Positions 1 through 8,448 are shown, numbered from the stretch's first letter. The stretch: 64,000 nucleotides of DNA from Chloroflexota bacterium (GCA_009773005.1 WOUT01000007.1:1-64000); one strand, 5' to 3'. Numbers and translations: made by a program. The notes: generated by a model not told the origin, from the sequence alone.

Positions 1-257
1 AGAGTGGGGATGCCTTTCATGCGGTGATAGCGGATCATCAGGTCTTCCATGGAGACAAACATGGCGTGCCCGGTGTGTAATTCACCGGTGACGTTGGGTG
101 GGGGAATGGAGATGACGAACGGTTTACGTTTTGGGTCAAACTGGGAGCTGCGGGGATCGTTGGTTGGTTTGAAGTAGCCGTTCTCCTCCCAGAATTTGTA
201 CAACCGTTCTTCTGTTGAAGTGAAATCATAAGCCTTGGCAAGTGTTTCTTCTGTCAT
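1..257 (-). CDS. valS: Valyl-tRNA synthetase, N-terminal part (runs off the left edge)
   Basis: This is the first 85 codons of a class I aminoacyl-tRNA synthetase that charges tRNA-Val. The reverse-strand frame from the ATG at 257 reads MTEETLAKAYDF and then reaches PPPNVTGELHTGHA, the ValRS form of the HIGH ATP-binding signature, at about residues 53-66. The rest of the protein lies beyond position 1, so the editing domain and KMSKS loop cannot be seen. Upstream lie a T-box leader and a strong promoter, which is usual control for a synthetase gene. A sequence GGAGG sits about 6 nt before the ATG. An overlapping open frame at 38-241 is only a shadow. Confidence 0.95.
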   Translation of the reverse strand, partial: MTEETLAKAYDFTSTEERLYKFWEENGYFKPTNDPRSSQFDPKRKPFVISIPPPNVTGELHTGHAMFVSMEDLMIRYHRMKGIPT

Positions 258-289
258 GTCAAACCTCCAAATGCTGTTGCTGATTAAAT

Positions 290-546
290 AAAAAACCTTT
301 CATCCACAATGAGGACGAAAGGGATACTTCCGCGGTACCACCTCGATTCGCCATAATTCTGGCGCTCTTGAGCCTGCGCTAACGGGCTTACCCGTGCCGT
401 TCTACTGCCCTGAATCGGGGTTCTTCGGCAATCTCACCAAACGACTTCAACCGTGGTTCGCTGTGGAGGCTTTCAGCCAGTCGCTCTCCTTCTCTTTCAG
501 CTTGCCGCCAGCCTACTCCTTTTGGCGGTACTCATATAAAATGAAT
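290..546 (-). promoter_or_regulatory. T-box leader of valS with intrinsic terminator
   Basis: The reverse strand carries the T-box core CGAGGTGGTACCGCG at 345-331. It is followed by a terminator hairpin (10-bp stem with one G-U pair, 322-296) and six U residues (295-290). T-box leaders bind uncharged tRNA and switch between terminator and antiterminator, so valS should be read through when tRNA-Val is uncharged. The specifier codon in stem I could not be fixed by eye. An 80-codon frame on the forward strand here is a chance opening. Confidence 0.9.
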
Positions 547-552
547 AAATTG

Positions 553-581
553 ATTATACAGAGGTCACATGGTTTCGTCAA
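553..581 (-). promoter_or_regulatory. Promoter of the valS T-box transcript
   Basis: Reverse strand -35 TTGACG (581-576) and -10 TATAAT (558-553) are separated by exactly 17 nt, a near-perfect sigma-70-type promoter. The predicted start near 546 puts the whole T-box leader in the transcript. Confidence 0.85.
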
Positions 582-632
582 TGACGAACATTATGACGAA
601 CTTCAGGCGGTTGAAACAGGAAAGGATCATGG

Positions 633-1256
633 ATGACATACCCCAAATGGCTGGCATGGTCGCAGCGCATTCAGGCTATTGCCCAAAGCGGTTTGCAGTA
701 CACCCAGAACACTTTTGATACGGAACGGTTCCGCGAGTTAAGTCACATCGCAGCAGAGATCATGGCAGTGCAAACCGAGTCTGATGCTGGGGAAGTGCTG
801 CAGGTATTTTCGGCACAGGCAGGCTATGCCACCCCGAAACTTGATGTGCGCGGTGTTGTTTTTAAGGACGATAAAATTTTACTAGTTAGAGAATTATTGG
901 ACGGTGGCGCGTGGACGCTGCCGGGCGGGTGGATCGACATCAATGAGCCGCCAAGCGTGGCTGTGGAACGCGAACTGCGCGAGGAAGCTGGTGTAATCGT
1001 TAAAGCCAAAAAGTTGCTGGCTGTATTCGACCGCAACCTGCATGGACATCCACCTTACCCGTTTCACGCGTATAAACTCTTTTTCCTGTGCGACCTGATT
1101 GCAGAAGCCACTCCTGATCCTATTGAGACATCAGACCCCACCTACTTTGCTGAAAATAAACTCCCTTCATTGTCGCTGGCCCGAGTTACTCCTGAAGAGG
1201 TCAAGCGCATGTTCGTGCATCACCGCCAACCTGACCTGCCCACCGATTTTGATTAA
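633..1256 (+). CDS. Nudix hydrolase with N-terminal helical domain
   Basis: A 207-residue Nudix-fold pyrophosphohydrolase. The Nudix box GX5EX7REUXEEXGU is intact, from GGWIDINE to RELREEAGV at about residues 98-118. The first 60-65 residues form the helical N-terminal extension (Nudix_N_2 type) found in proteins often annotated as ADP-ribose or nucleoside-diphosphate-X pyrophosphatases. The ATG at 633 has AGGA 7 nt upstream. Another ATG at 629 is in a different frame that does not give the Nudix protein. It lies in the same direction as the next two genes. The substrate cannot be told from sequence alone. Confidence 0.88.
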   Translation: MTYPKWLAWSQRIQAIAQSGLQYTQNTFDTERFRELSHIAAEIMAVQTESDAGEVLQVFSAQAGYATPKLDVRGVVFKDDKILLVRELLDGGAWTLPGGWIDINEPPSVAVERELREEAGVIVKAKKLLAVFDRNLHGHPPYPFHAYKLFFLCDLIAEATPDPIETSDPTYFAENKLPSLSLARVTPEEVKRMFVHHRQPDLPTDFD

Positions 1257-1341
1257 ACAAATTCTCGAATGGAATTCCAGGGTAACTTCGAGTAAACTAT
1301 CTCATACTAAATTCGCTTATAACCGAGGAAAAAATCGATTC

Positions 1342-2760
1342 ATGATAAATAGTTGGAAAGCGCTTCTGTGCATTATGGGTGTGATATTAGTTCTGGCAGC
1401 CTGTAAACCTCAACAGCCACCTTATAAGGGCACGCCAGTAGTGGATCAAACGAGCGCGGCTTCAACGCCGGTTATGAAAACTCTTGTACCTACAAAAGTG
1501 CCAGAGGTTAAAGGAAACATCCAAAAACTCAATGGATTACAGATCCAGTTTCTTCACCCATGGACTGCAGAGACTTCGAGGGTGATCGATTTATTGGTGG
1601 ATGAATTCAACCAGACCAATGAATGGGGCATTCATGTGATCGTTCTGGCGCCGGGCTCTGCTGGATTGGTTGCACAGGAATTTCGTGAAGACGCAATGAA
1701 GCACCGACTATTTGACGTGGTGGCTGCGCCGGTTTCGATGGTCTTTTCGTCAGATTTGCAAAAAGAAAATATCCTTGATCTGAACCCTTATGTACTTTCT
1801 TCGAAATACGGTTTGAATGAAGCAGAAAGGAACGATTTTCTCCCTGCCTTTTGGGATGAAGATGTCGTGGATGGAAAACGTTACGGCATCCCTGCCCAAC
1901 GAACTGCGGCTGTGATATTCTATAATGTGACCTGGGCTTCTGAAACAAGTTTCTCAGAAAACCCTGAAACCACAACTGACTTTCGCAAACAAGTTTGCGC
2001 TGCCAATGCGAGCATGAAGACAGACAACGACCGGTCCAATGATGCATTGGGCGGGTGGATCGTAAACACGCAAGCAATCACAATGATGAGTTGGTTTAAT
2101 TCTTTTGATGCAATTCCAACCGCGAAGTCAGTGGAAAAATTTGAATCCGAAAAGTATGCTCAGGCATTTGAATATCTCTACCATTTGCAAAAAGACTCCT
2201 GCGCCTGGCAGAGCCGGATTCCGCAGCCTTATGATTATTTTGCCAACCGTCAGACACTGGCCTATAGCGGTGTCATGCAGGACATCATGAAACAATCCGC
2301 GGCGTTTGAGCGAAGCGATAATAAAGATAAATGGGTAATCCTTGCTTACCCGTCTATTGGAGAGTATGGAGACCAAAGAATAATTTCGGAGGGTCCTTCT
2401 TATACAATTGTTAAAAGTGATTCAGAGCAACAACTGGCCGCATGGTTGTTCATCCGATGGATGGCGTCGCCAGCACACCAAGCCCGCCTGCTACAAACTT
2501 CTGGCACATTGCCTCTGGGCTCAAAAGTGCTTTCGCTGCTCTCTGATTTTCGATCAACTTATCCGCAATGGAACGAGGTTATCCCGTTGCTGCCGGTGAT
2601 TAAACCCGCTGCACCCCAGGCGAATATGGAGACCGTCAAGATGGTACTGGAAGATGCTGGTTGGCAACTGTTCAGGACGGAATTTAAAGCAGATCAGATT
2701 CCTGCGCTGTTAACACAATTGGATGAAACCATCAATGAACTTACCGGGCGTACTCCATGA
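1342..2760 (+). CDS. Extracellular solute-binding lipoprotein (family 1, ABC-type)
   Basis: A 472-residue secreted lipoprotein. The N-terminus MINSWKALLCIMGV leads to the lipobox LAAC near residue 21, so signal peptidase II cleavage and membrane anchoring are expected. After a Thr/Pro-rich linker, the body looks like family-1 (sugar-type) substrate-binding proteins, with FLHPW near the start of the first lobe and YGIP plus IFYN around the hinge. The frame stays open back to 1099, but that part overlaps the Nudix gene. I chose ATG 1342 because it gives the signal peptide and has GAGGAA 11 nt upstream. No ABC permease or ATPase lies nearby. The stop overlaps the rnhA start (ATGA). Confidence 0.85.
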   Translation: MINSWKALLCIMGVILVLAACKPQQPPYKGTPVVDQTSAASTPVMKTLVPTKVPEVKGNIQKLNGLQIQFLHPWTAETSRVIDLLVDEFNQTNEWGIHVIVLAPGSAGLVAQEFREDAMKHRLFDVVAAPVSMVFSSDLQKENILDLNPYVLSSKYGLNEAERNDFLPAFWDEDVVDGKRYGIPAQRTAAVIFYNVTWASETSFSENPETTTDFRKQVCAANASMKTDNDRSNDALGGWIVNTQAITMMSWFNSFDAIPTAKSVEKFESEKYAQAFEYLYHLQKDSCAWQSRIPQPYDYFANRQTLAYSGVMQDIMKQSAAFERSDNKDKWVILAYPSIGEYGDQRIISEGPSYTIVKSDSEQQLAAWLFIRWMASPAHQARLLQTSGTLPLGSKVLSLLSDFRSTYPQWNEVIPLLPVIKPAAPQANMETVKMVLEDAGWQLFRTEFKADQIPALLTQLDETINELTGRTP

Positions 2761-3212
2761 CAACTCCACCAGTGACGATCTTTACTGACGGGGGTTGTGA
2801 CCCAAACCCAGGTTTGGGCGGATGGGGTGCGCTAATAATTATTGGAGATAAAAAGGCAGAACTATCAGGAAGCGAGCTTTACACCACGAATAACCGCATG
2901 GAACTCACCGCGGCAATTCAGGCGTTGAATGCGCTTTCAGAGCCATCAAAAGTGACCCTGTACACCGATTCGCAATACATGCAGCGCGGCATTGAAGAAT
3001 GGATGCCAAAGTGGCTGGCGAAGAACTGGCGCGGCAGCAGCGGCCCGGTTGCCAACCAGGATTTATGGAAGGAACTGCTCGCCGCAGCGAAACCGCATCA
3101 AATCATGTGGCGATGGGTGAGGGGGCACTCAGGGAATTTACATAATACACGGGTCGATTGGCTCGTGAGGGAAGCTCGTAATAACGTTTCAAGAAAGCGA
3201 ACTGCCAATTAA
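2757..3212 (+). CDS. rnhA: Ribonuclease HI
   Basis: A 151-residue ribonuclease HI that degrades the RNA strand of RNA-DNA hybrids such as R-loops and primers. The four acidic catalytic positions are visible: D in FTDGGCDPNP (about 10), E in MELTAAI (about 48), D in YTDSQY (about 71) and D in TRVDWLV near the C-terminus. The conserved His is in VRGHSGN. Length matches bacterial RNase HI. It overlaps the solute-binding lipoprotein by 4 nt, implying co-transcription and translational coupling. Functionally the two genes look unrelated. Confidence 0.95.
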   Translation: MTTPPVTIFTDGGCDPNPGLGGWGALIIIGDKKAELSGSELYTTNNRMELTAAIQALNALSEPSKVTLYTDSQYMQRGIEEWMPKWLAKNWRGSSGPVANQDLWKELLAAAKPHQIMWRWVRGHSGNLHNTRVDWLVREARNNVSRKRTAN

Positions 3213-3220
3213 ATAAAAAG

Positions 3221-3292
3221 AGGCGACGATGGGATTTGAACCCATGATCAGGGTTTTGCAGACCCTTGCCTTAGCCACTTGGCCACGTCGCC
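3221..3292 (-). tRNA. tRNA-Cys (GCA)
   Basis: A 72-nt cloverleaf. The acceptor GGCGACG (3292-3286) pairs with CGTCGCC (3228-3222), the anticodon loop is CTGCAAA with GCA at 3259-3257, and the T-loop is GGTTCAAATCC. The discriminator base is U and CCA is not encoded. A short T-rich stretch follows. Confidence 0.95.
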
Positions 3293-3333
3293 TTGTGTAG
3301 AGTATTTTATCAAAGAGTGGGGGTCTGGTCAAG

Positions 3334-3419
3334 AAAAAACCCCATCACTGGGGTTTGAGAGCGGGCGATGGGATTCGTAGGAGCGAAGCGGAAATGCCAA
3401 TAGGCAAACCCACGACCTT
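3334..3419 (-). repeat. Partial tandem copy of the tRNA-Gly 3' half with a 29-nt insertion
   Basis: Bases 3360-3377 and 3407-3419 repeat the acceptor, T-arm and variable region of tRNA-Gly at an offset of 97 nt. They are split by 29 extra bases (3378-3406) inside the T-loop. The insertion contains a small hairpin (TGCC-TATT-GGCA in tRNA sense) and the motif CGCTTCGC. The terminator hairpin of the real tRNA (CCCC/GGGG stem and an A-run on the forward strand) is also copied, at 3334-3353. The anticodon and D arms are absent, so this is not a functional tRNA gene. Confidence 0.85.
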
Positions 3420-3430
3420 ACATAGAAAAG

Positions 3431-3450
3431 AAAAAACCCCATCACTGGGG
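3431..3450 (-). terminator. Intrinsic terminator after tRNA-Gly
   Basis: The reverse strand reads CCCC-AGTGAT-GGGG followed by TTTTTT, starting 7 nt after the tRNA 3' end. The same sequence recurs at 3334-3353 behind the partial copy. Confidence 0.75.
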
Positions 3451-3456
3451 TTTGAG

Positions 3457-3529
3457 AGCGGGCGATGGGATTCGAACCCACGACCTTCTCCTTGGCAAGG
3501 AGACATTCTACCAACTGAACCACGCCCGC
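3457..3529 (-). tRNA. tRNA-Gly (GCC)
   Basis: A 73-nt cloverleaf. The acceptor GCGGGCG (3529-3523) pairs with CGCCCGC (3464-3458), the anticodon arm is CTCCT-TGCCAAG-AGGAG-like with GCC, and the T-loop is GGGTTCGAATCCC. It is followed by a terminator and a partial copy of its own 3' half. Confidence 0.95.
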
Positions 3530-3658
3530 AATGTTTCTTAATGCGAATGAAATTTTACCCGACCTTTAGATGCAAGTCAACCCTTTTTCTGCATTTTTTT
3601 CAGCTTTGCGGTATAGTTTTATATCTCAACGGGAATAATTACTCAGAAGGTAATGACG

Positions 3659-4885
3659 ATGAACCCAACATTTGATATAGATTTAACTGCTTATTCATTT
3701 GGCGGGGATGCCATTGGCCACTTGCCCGACGGAAAGACCATTTTTGTCCCTTTTGGCATTCAGGGTGAAAGAGTGGAGGTTGAGGTTGTTAATGAAAAGC
3801 GCAACTTCTCCCGAGGTCGAATAAAGAAAATCATCACTCCTGCCGCAATCCGTATTGAACCGCGCTGCATTCACTACAAAGAATGCGGGGGATGCCACTA
3901 TCAGCATCTTTCTTACGCCGATCAATTGAGTTTGAAACAGAGAATCGTATTGGAACAAATGCAGCGTATCGGTAAGATCGAGAACCCTCCCGTCAAACCA
4001 ATCGTGCCCTCCACAAACGAATGGAATTACCGCAATACGGTCCAATTTCACCTTTCAGTGAACGGAAAACCCGGTTTTCAACGGATTGGAGCGGCGGGGG
4101 TCATCGAGATCAAGGAATGTCACCTGCCGATTCACGCGATCAACGAACTTTGGCCGTCCCTTGAGATGGATCCTGCCGCTGGCATCAATCGCGTTTCTAT
4201 CCGTTGTGGTTCGGATGACGAGCTTTTGGTGGGCTTGGAAAGTGAGGTATCGAAGGCACCTGATTTTGAAGCGGATTTTCGAGTATCAGTAGTCTTTCTA
4301 GGCGTTGAAGGGGATATTTTGCTTTCCGGGGAAGATTATTCTGTTATGCAGGTAAATAACCGCAATTTCAAGGTATCCGCCGCCTCGTTCTTTCAGGTCA
4401 ACTTACCGCAAGCCGAGGCAATGGTCGATCATGTTCTAGCAAATATCAAAGTCACGGAATACTCAACGGTCGTCGATGCCTATTGTGGAGTCGGTTTATT
4501 TTCTGCGTTTTTGGCGCCAAAAGTCAAAAATTTGGTTGGGATTGAGTTTTCAGAAGACGCCTCCAGGGATTACTCCGTAAACCTGGATGAGTTCGAGAAT
4601 GTCTCGTTGTATATTGGGGCGGTCGAAGAAGTCTTCCCCTTGCTGGAGGTCAAACCGGAAGTTGTCCTCCTTGATCCACCGCGTGCAGGGATGGAACCGG
4701 GGGCAATGGCAGGGGTGATTTCATTTGCTCCAAAGCAGATCATATACATTTCTTGCGATCCCTCCACATTGGCTCGTGATGCACAAAAACTCACAACATC
4801 AGGGTATTCGCTTATAAGTATTACCCCGTTTGATCTCTTCCCGCAAACCTATCATATCGAAACGATCAGCGTGTTCGAGAAATAA
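3659..4885 (+). CDS. 23S rRNA (uracil-5-)-methyltransferase, RlmD/TrmA family
   Basis: A 408-residue SAM-dependent RNA m5U methyltransferase. An N-terminal TRAM-like RNA-binding domain covers about residues 1-60. It is followed by the iron-sulfur cysteine cluster (RC...ECGGC, about 75-85, with a further Cys in KECHLP). The Rossmann part has VVDAYCGVGLFSA for SAM, LDPPRAG, and the catalytic Cys in YISCDPSTLARD. HIETISVFEK ends the protein as in the family. The rRNA or tRNA target cannot be chosen from sequence. ATG 3653 is also possible, but AGAAGG at 3645-3650 is correctly spaced for 3659. Confidence 0.9.
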   Translation: MNPTFDIDLTAYSFGGDAIGHLPDGKTIFVPFGIQGERVEVEVVNEKRNFSRGRIKKIITPAAIRIEPRCIHYKECGGCHYQHLSYADQLSLKQRIVLEQMQRIGKIENPPVKPIVPSTNEWNYRNTVQFHLSVNGKPGFQRIGAAGVIEIKECHLPIHAINELWPSLEMDPAAGINRVSIRCGSDDELLVGLESEVSKAPDFEADFRVSVVFLGVEGDILLSGEDYSVMQVNNRNFKVSAASFFQVNLPQAEAMVDHVLANIKVTEYSTVVDAYCGVGLFSAFLAPKVKNLVGIEFSEDASRDYSVNLDEFENVSLYIGAVEEVFPLLEVKPEVVLLDPPRAGMEPGAMAGVISFAPKQIIYISCDPSTLARDAQKLTTSGYSLISITPFDLFPQTYHIETISVFEK

Positions 4886-5005
4886 ACTCAAAATATAATT
4901 TAGACTATAATTCTCGTATAATTATTGCAACGGAAAATTGTGTAGTTTTAAGGTTATTAACTCGTGCGTTTTAAAACCGCGAGGCAGTGAAAAAATGGAG
5001 GAAAT

Positions 5006-5962
5006 ATGAAACATTACACGAAGATCATTGTCGTTTTTCTACTGATCGCATTTGTCGTTGCTTCCTGCAATCTCCCCGGCACAACCACTGCTGATCCGGT
5101 GACGCAGCAAACCCCGAACGCGACGCTCACTGCACTTTTTGATACAAGCAAGAATATCCCTGCCACCATCACACCGCCAGTGATCGAGACAGCTGCACCG
5201 GTATTACCAACGGTTGAACTTCCAACTGCGATGGTTGTCTTAACAGCAACGCCAACCGCTACGATTGCAGTTCCGGCAACTGAACAACCTACTGCCGTTC
5301 CAATGGTGCGCAGCAACGCTCAAATGGTAGCAAAGTTCCTCGCCACCCCACCAATACAGGACGGGACTTATGCAGAGTGGGTGGAAAAAACCACCAAATA
5401 TACACTGCCTTACCGGGTTTGGGGCGCTTCAAACTGGACCGGTCAAAAAGATTTGGAAGGCGCTTTTGCTGCAGGATGGGACAGTACATATTTGTACATC
5501 GGTGTGAAAGTTACTGATGAATTATATACTCAAAAGAAAACCGGTGATCAGATCTATATGGGTGATGATGTCGAAATATTGATCGATACCAACCTGCTTG
5601 GTGATTTTTACAATACATCGCTGGACAAAGATGATTACCAGCTTGGACTCTCTGCTGGCAACCCAAGCATGGAACTCGCCAAAGAAGCCTACTTATGGTA
5701 TCCGTCAAATGTCAAAGGTCCCCGCCCGCAAGTGATCATGTCAACTGTTTTTGAGACCGGACCGATCTACCGCATTGAAGCCGCTATTCCTTGGTCCATG
5801 CTTGGCGTGACCCCAACCAATGGGATGAGACTCGGTTTTGCAGTTTCGGTGAACGACAATGACAATGTCACAACATATAAAGAGCAAACCATGATCTCAA
5901 CCGCGGCAGGTTTGTCTGTTTTCAATCCCACCACCTGGGGTGAGCTGGTTTTGGTGAAATAA
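5006..5962 (+). CDS. Lipoprotein with CBM9-like sugar-binding domain
   Basis: A 318-residue secreted lipoprotein. MKHYTKIIVVFLLIAFVVASC gives a signal peptide with lipobox VASC. Residues about 22-110 are a Thr/Pro/Ala-rich linker. The C-terminal 200 residues resemble the carbohydrate-binding module 9 / DOMON-like fold, with the pattern DGTYAEW, GWDSTYLYIGVKVTDE, DDVEILIDTN and AIPWSMLG. The GGAGG 4 nt before the ATG supports the start. It is a single gene with a strong terminator behind it. The ligand is unknown; binding of cell-surface glycans or heme is possible for this fold. Confidence 0.8.
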   Translation: MKHYTKIIVVFLLIAFVVASCNLPGTTTADPVTQQTPNATLTALFDTSKNIPATITPPVIETAAPVLPTVELPTAMVVLTATPTATIAVPATEQPTAVPMVRSNAQMVAKFLATPPIQDGTYAEWVEKTTKYTLPYRVWGASNWTGQKDLEGAFAAGWDSTYLYIGVKVTDELYTQKKTGDQIYMGDDVEILIDTNLLGDFYNTSLDKDDYQLGLSAGNPSMELAKEAYLWYPSNVKGPRPQVIMSTVFETGPIYRIEAAIPWSMLGVTPTNGMRLGFAVSVNDNDNVTTYKEQTMISTAAGLSVFNPTTWGELVLVK

Positions 5963-5980
5963 AAAAGTTTTAAAACTTGA

Positions 5981-6006
5981 GGGCTGCCGATTTTTGGCAG
6001 CCCTTT
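5981..6006. terminator. Bidirectional intrinsic terminator
   Basis: Perfect 8-bp stem GGGCTGCC (5981-5988) / GGCAGCCC (5996-6003) with a 7-nt loop, between convergent genes. On the forward strand TTT follows; on the reverse strand the stem is also preceded and followed by A/T-rich sequence. Confidence 0.85.
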
Positions 6007-6010
6007 GTAG

Positions 6011-6841
6011 TTAAAAGAGAATCGAAGTTAATTCTTTACGGTATTGACGGGTTTGGTCGCCTTCCTGGTCAAGCAAGTCAAGCAAGCCCAGCACCACATG
6101 TTTGCCGCGTTCCCGCCTAAAATGTTTATTCTGGCGCAATATGTCCATTAACCCGTCAAGGCTGGCAAGGATGTTTCCGCGGGTGGCAAGTCTCATCGAA
6201 TTGGCGAATGCGGCATCTAGATCATTGTCCTGTGGCAAGGAGTCGCTAATCGAATCTTGCATGGCTTTGATTAAAGGCCCCAGTCTTTCGGCTTCATTGT
6301 ATTCCTTGCAGGCCGGGAATGATTGAAAAATAGTTTTTGCTGAGAAAGAGTTGCCTTCCAAAAGGTTCACCTTCAATAACCCCAGCAGGGCTCCAGGATA
6401 ATCTGCTGTAATTTTTAACGCATTCTCATAAGCTTCGCGGGCTTCTTCCAATTTATAAGAAGCCAAAAGACTGTTCCCTTTTTGCACCATTAAGTTTGCA
6501 GGACTGGGAGGCAAGATGTGGTTGACGAATTCCCGCACCCGAGGTTCAGGCTGCAAGCCGGCAAAGTCGCTGATGCGGCTGCCCTGACTGAACGCCAGCA
6601 CAGTTGGAATAGTGCGGATGCTGTACCTCAATATGAGGTTTGGGTTAACATCAACATCAACCTTTGCGAGACGGAACGCTCCATCAGCTTCATCGGCAAG
6701 TTTCTCTAATATTGGAGATAATAGTTTGCACGGTTTGCACCACTCCGCCCAAAAATCCACTACGACCGGGATGTTTTGCGAATAAGCCAGGACTTCGTAT
6801 TCAAAGTCGCTTTCAGTGACCGCTCTAATATATTCTGACAT
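6011..6841 (-). CDS. Thioredoxin-TPR protein, CnoX/YbbN-like
   Basis: A 276-residue cytoplasmic protein. Residues about 1-110 are a thioredoxin domain with the redox motif WCKPC (about 35-39) and cis-proline IPT. The rest is helical with TPR-like repeats (SLLASYKLEEAREAYENALKI). This layout matches E. coli CnoX, a redox-regulated chaperone working with GroEL and DnaK. The E. coli protein has lost the CxxC, whereas this one keeps it, so it may also reduce or protect client cysteines. ATG 6841 is preferred; an upstream in-frame TTG at 6844 is better spaced from GGAG and cannot be excluded. It converges with the CBM9-like gene. Confidence 0.8.
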   Translation of the reverse strand: MSEYIRAVTESDFEYEVLAYSQNIPVVVDFWAEWCKPCKLLSPILEKLADEADGAFRLAKVDVDVNPNLILRYSIRTIPTVLAFSQGSRISDFAGLQPEPRVREFVNHILPPSPANLMVQKGNSLLASYKLEEAREAYENALKITADYPGALLGLLKVNLLEGNSFSAKTIFQSFPACKEYNEAERLGPLIKAMQDSISDSLPQDNDLDAAFANSMRLATRGNILASLDGLMDILRQNKHFRRERGKHVVLGLLDLLDQEGDQTRQYRKELTSILF

Positions 6842-6885
6842 CAAGTCTCAATCTCCAAATGGTCAAGCAAGTGACAAACACGGCA

Positions 6886-7323
6886 TCAATTATCGCCGCC
6901 GCCTTCGCCTTCATCTGATCTTGCGGCAGGTTGGTCAACGCGAATGATTTCGCCATGAATATCAATAACTACCTTGAACCCCATCATCCCGAGATATACA
7001 CGGGTTTCTTCAGGCAAGCCCATCTGCAGTACTTGTCCAAATTTTTTATCGATATTTTTCAGTTGATTCTCAATGATCGCGTGCGTGAAAAGGTCGTCTT
7101 GCCCCAGCATTTTTGCGGTTTGATCGGCTATAAACTCCTCATTTCCGTTGATTTGGTCACCAAAAGATTTTAGAATCTCTAGATCGATCGGGTCAGAGAG
7201 AATGTGTCGCATGAACCCAGCGTCGTTCACGATATAACATGGATCGCTGCCGATCACCCCGGTGGATACAGGGCGATCGTTTTCATCAATAATTAACCCT
7301 TTGAATAACGGTTCCCTACTCAT
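6886..7323 (-). CDS. Conserved-looking hypothetical protein
   Basis: A 145-residue soluble protein that I do not recognise. It begins MSREPLFKGLIIDENDRPV, has an acidic-amphipathic middle, then a short strand-rich stretch GFKVVIDIHGEIIRVD and a low-complexity tail of Glu, Gly and Asp. AGAAGG sits correctly before ATG 7323; an in-frame GTG at 7332 is less likely. A TATAAT-like box lies about 20 nt further upstream. It lies between the CnoX-like gene and the L,D-transpeptidases, with gaps that suggest its own transcript. No function is proposed. Confidence 0.65.
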   Translation of the reverse strand: MSREPLFKGLIIDENDRPVSTGVIGSDPCYIVNDAGFMRHILSDPIDLEILKSFGDQINGNEEFIADQTAKMLGQDDLFTHAIIENQLKNIDKKFGQVLQMGLPEETRVYLGMMGFKVVIDIHGEIIRVDQPAARSDEGEGGGDN

Positions 7324-7395
7324 AAGTTTCACCTTCTCTAATTATAAAACGAATCCACTATGTTAAGGTGGATTATCGGGTAACCTTTTTATATT

Positions 7396-8448
7396 TCAGG
7401 AAATTTCGACCAGGGTGCCACCCCGTTTATACATGGTTTGTTCTTCATAGGGGACGTTTGGAAGCGTCCAACGGTACACCCATTTTGCCCCTGCCGGAGG
7501 GAGGTTAATGCAGCCGTGACTGCGCGGTCGACCAAAGTCATTATGCCAATAAGTGCCATGGAAAGAAATCCCGAATTCATCGATGAAGGACACCCAGGGA
7601 ACACCAGGCAAGTCGTAGCTGTTCGCACTGGCTTTGTTCCCATCAACCATGTGACGAGACGGTCGTTTGTAATCTGTGTAGAATGTGCCTGTTGGGGTAA
7701 GGTATCGATTGTAATATTTCATTCCCCCCGAGCATCGAAGCATTTGAACTTGTGCATCTCCCTCATAAGCGATCACGATTTGCTCCTTAAGCCTTACTTC
7801 TATCCTTTTTTCAGATTCAGGGACATGAGGAGAGAGAGTGCCGGTTTCTTCAGCGGGTATAACCCTCAGATGGCTCGCATTCACATAATAGCGAAACTGA
7901 TAGAAATCCTCCAATACTTCATACCAGGTTTCGCCGTGACTGCCCCGAATTACATCCAGGATCCAGTGTGTGGTGGAGTAGTAGAGCCGGTAAGCCACCA
8001 TTTTCTTAAATAACGGGTTCCAGGTGGCGTCCGTGTATGGAACAGTTACTTCAGCCAATAGACCTTTTTTAGGGACAGAAATTACTGGCTCGTTGAGTTT
8101 GATATCTACAGGTTGGACGCTGCCAGAATGAACAAAACCTTCACCATTTATTTCATACCAGACCTGGTTGTGAGTAGGTTCCCCTGCGCCTACAGTTATT
8201 TTTGTGATTGGCAGCACCAGATCTTGCCACAAAGTGCGAGTTATATTACCTTCAAGGGAAGCCTGGTTGTACATTGGAACGTTGTTTGTCGTGATTCGTC
8301 CCATACTGGGGGGAGAATCTTGCTCCAGGCTGGATTCGGCAAATGCGAAGGACGAACGACTAAAAGCAAGCAAAGATAGCAACGAAGCGCCGCTCAACTT
8401 TAGAAATTCACGGCGCGATATTTGACGAATATCAAGGGAATGATTCAT
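7396..8448 (-). CDS. Tat-exported L,D-transpeptidase (YkuD domain)
   Basis: A 350-residue peptidoglycan cross-linking enzyme of the L,D-transpeptidase family, which uses a catalytic Cys to join meso-diaminopimelate residues or anchor proteins. The N-terminus has a twin-arginine signal (SRREFLKLSG). The C-terminal YkuD domain ends with the active-site pattern HGTYWHNDFGRPRSHGCINL, where SHGC carries the nucleophile. The region between (about 50-220) may hold SH3-like wall-binding repeats. ATG 8448 is preferred over the upstream TTG 8454. It is the third gene of an operon with another transpeptidase and an amidase, 6 nt after the preceding stop. Confidence 0.88.
   Translation of the reverse strand: MNHSLDIRQISRREFLKLSGASLLSLLAFSRSSFAFAESSLEQDSPPSMGRITTNNVPMYNQASLEGNITRTLWQDLVLPITKITVGAGEPTHNQVWYEINGEGFVHSGSVQPVDIKLNEPVISVPKKGLLAEVTVPYTDATWNPLFKKMVAYRLYYSTTHWILDVIRGSHGETWYEVLEDFYQFRYYVNASHLRVIPAEETGTLSPHVPESEKRIEVRLKEQIVIAYEGDAQVQMLRCSGGMKYYNRYLTPTGTFYTDYKRPSRHMVDGNKASANSYDLPGVPWVSFIDEFGISFHGTYWHNDFGRPRSHGCINLPPAGAKWVYRWTLPNVPYEEQTMYKRGGTLVEIS

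Noticed and set aside
394-636. 80-codon open frame on the forward strand
   Set aside because: It lies over the valS T-box and promoter, and has no family resemblance.
1099-1341. N-terminal extension of the solute-binding protein
   Set aside because: Overlaps the Nudix gene and would bury the lipoprotein signal; ATG 1342 has a ribosome-binding site.
3334-3529. Attachment site of an integrated phage or island at tRNA-Gly
   Set aside because: The duplicated tRNA end is only 97 nt away, with no integrase or cargo between. An excision scar remains possible, but the repeated insert in other tRNA genes argues for something else.
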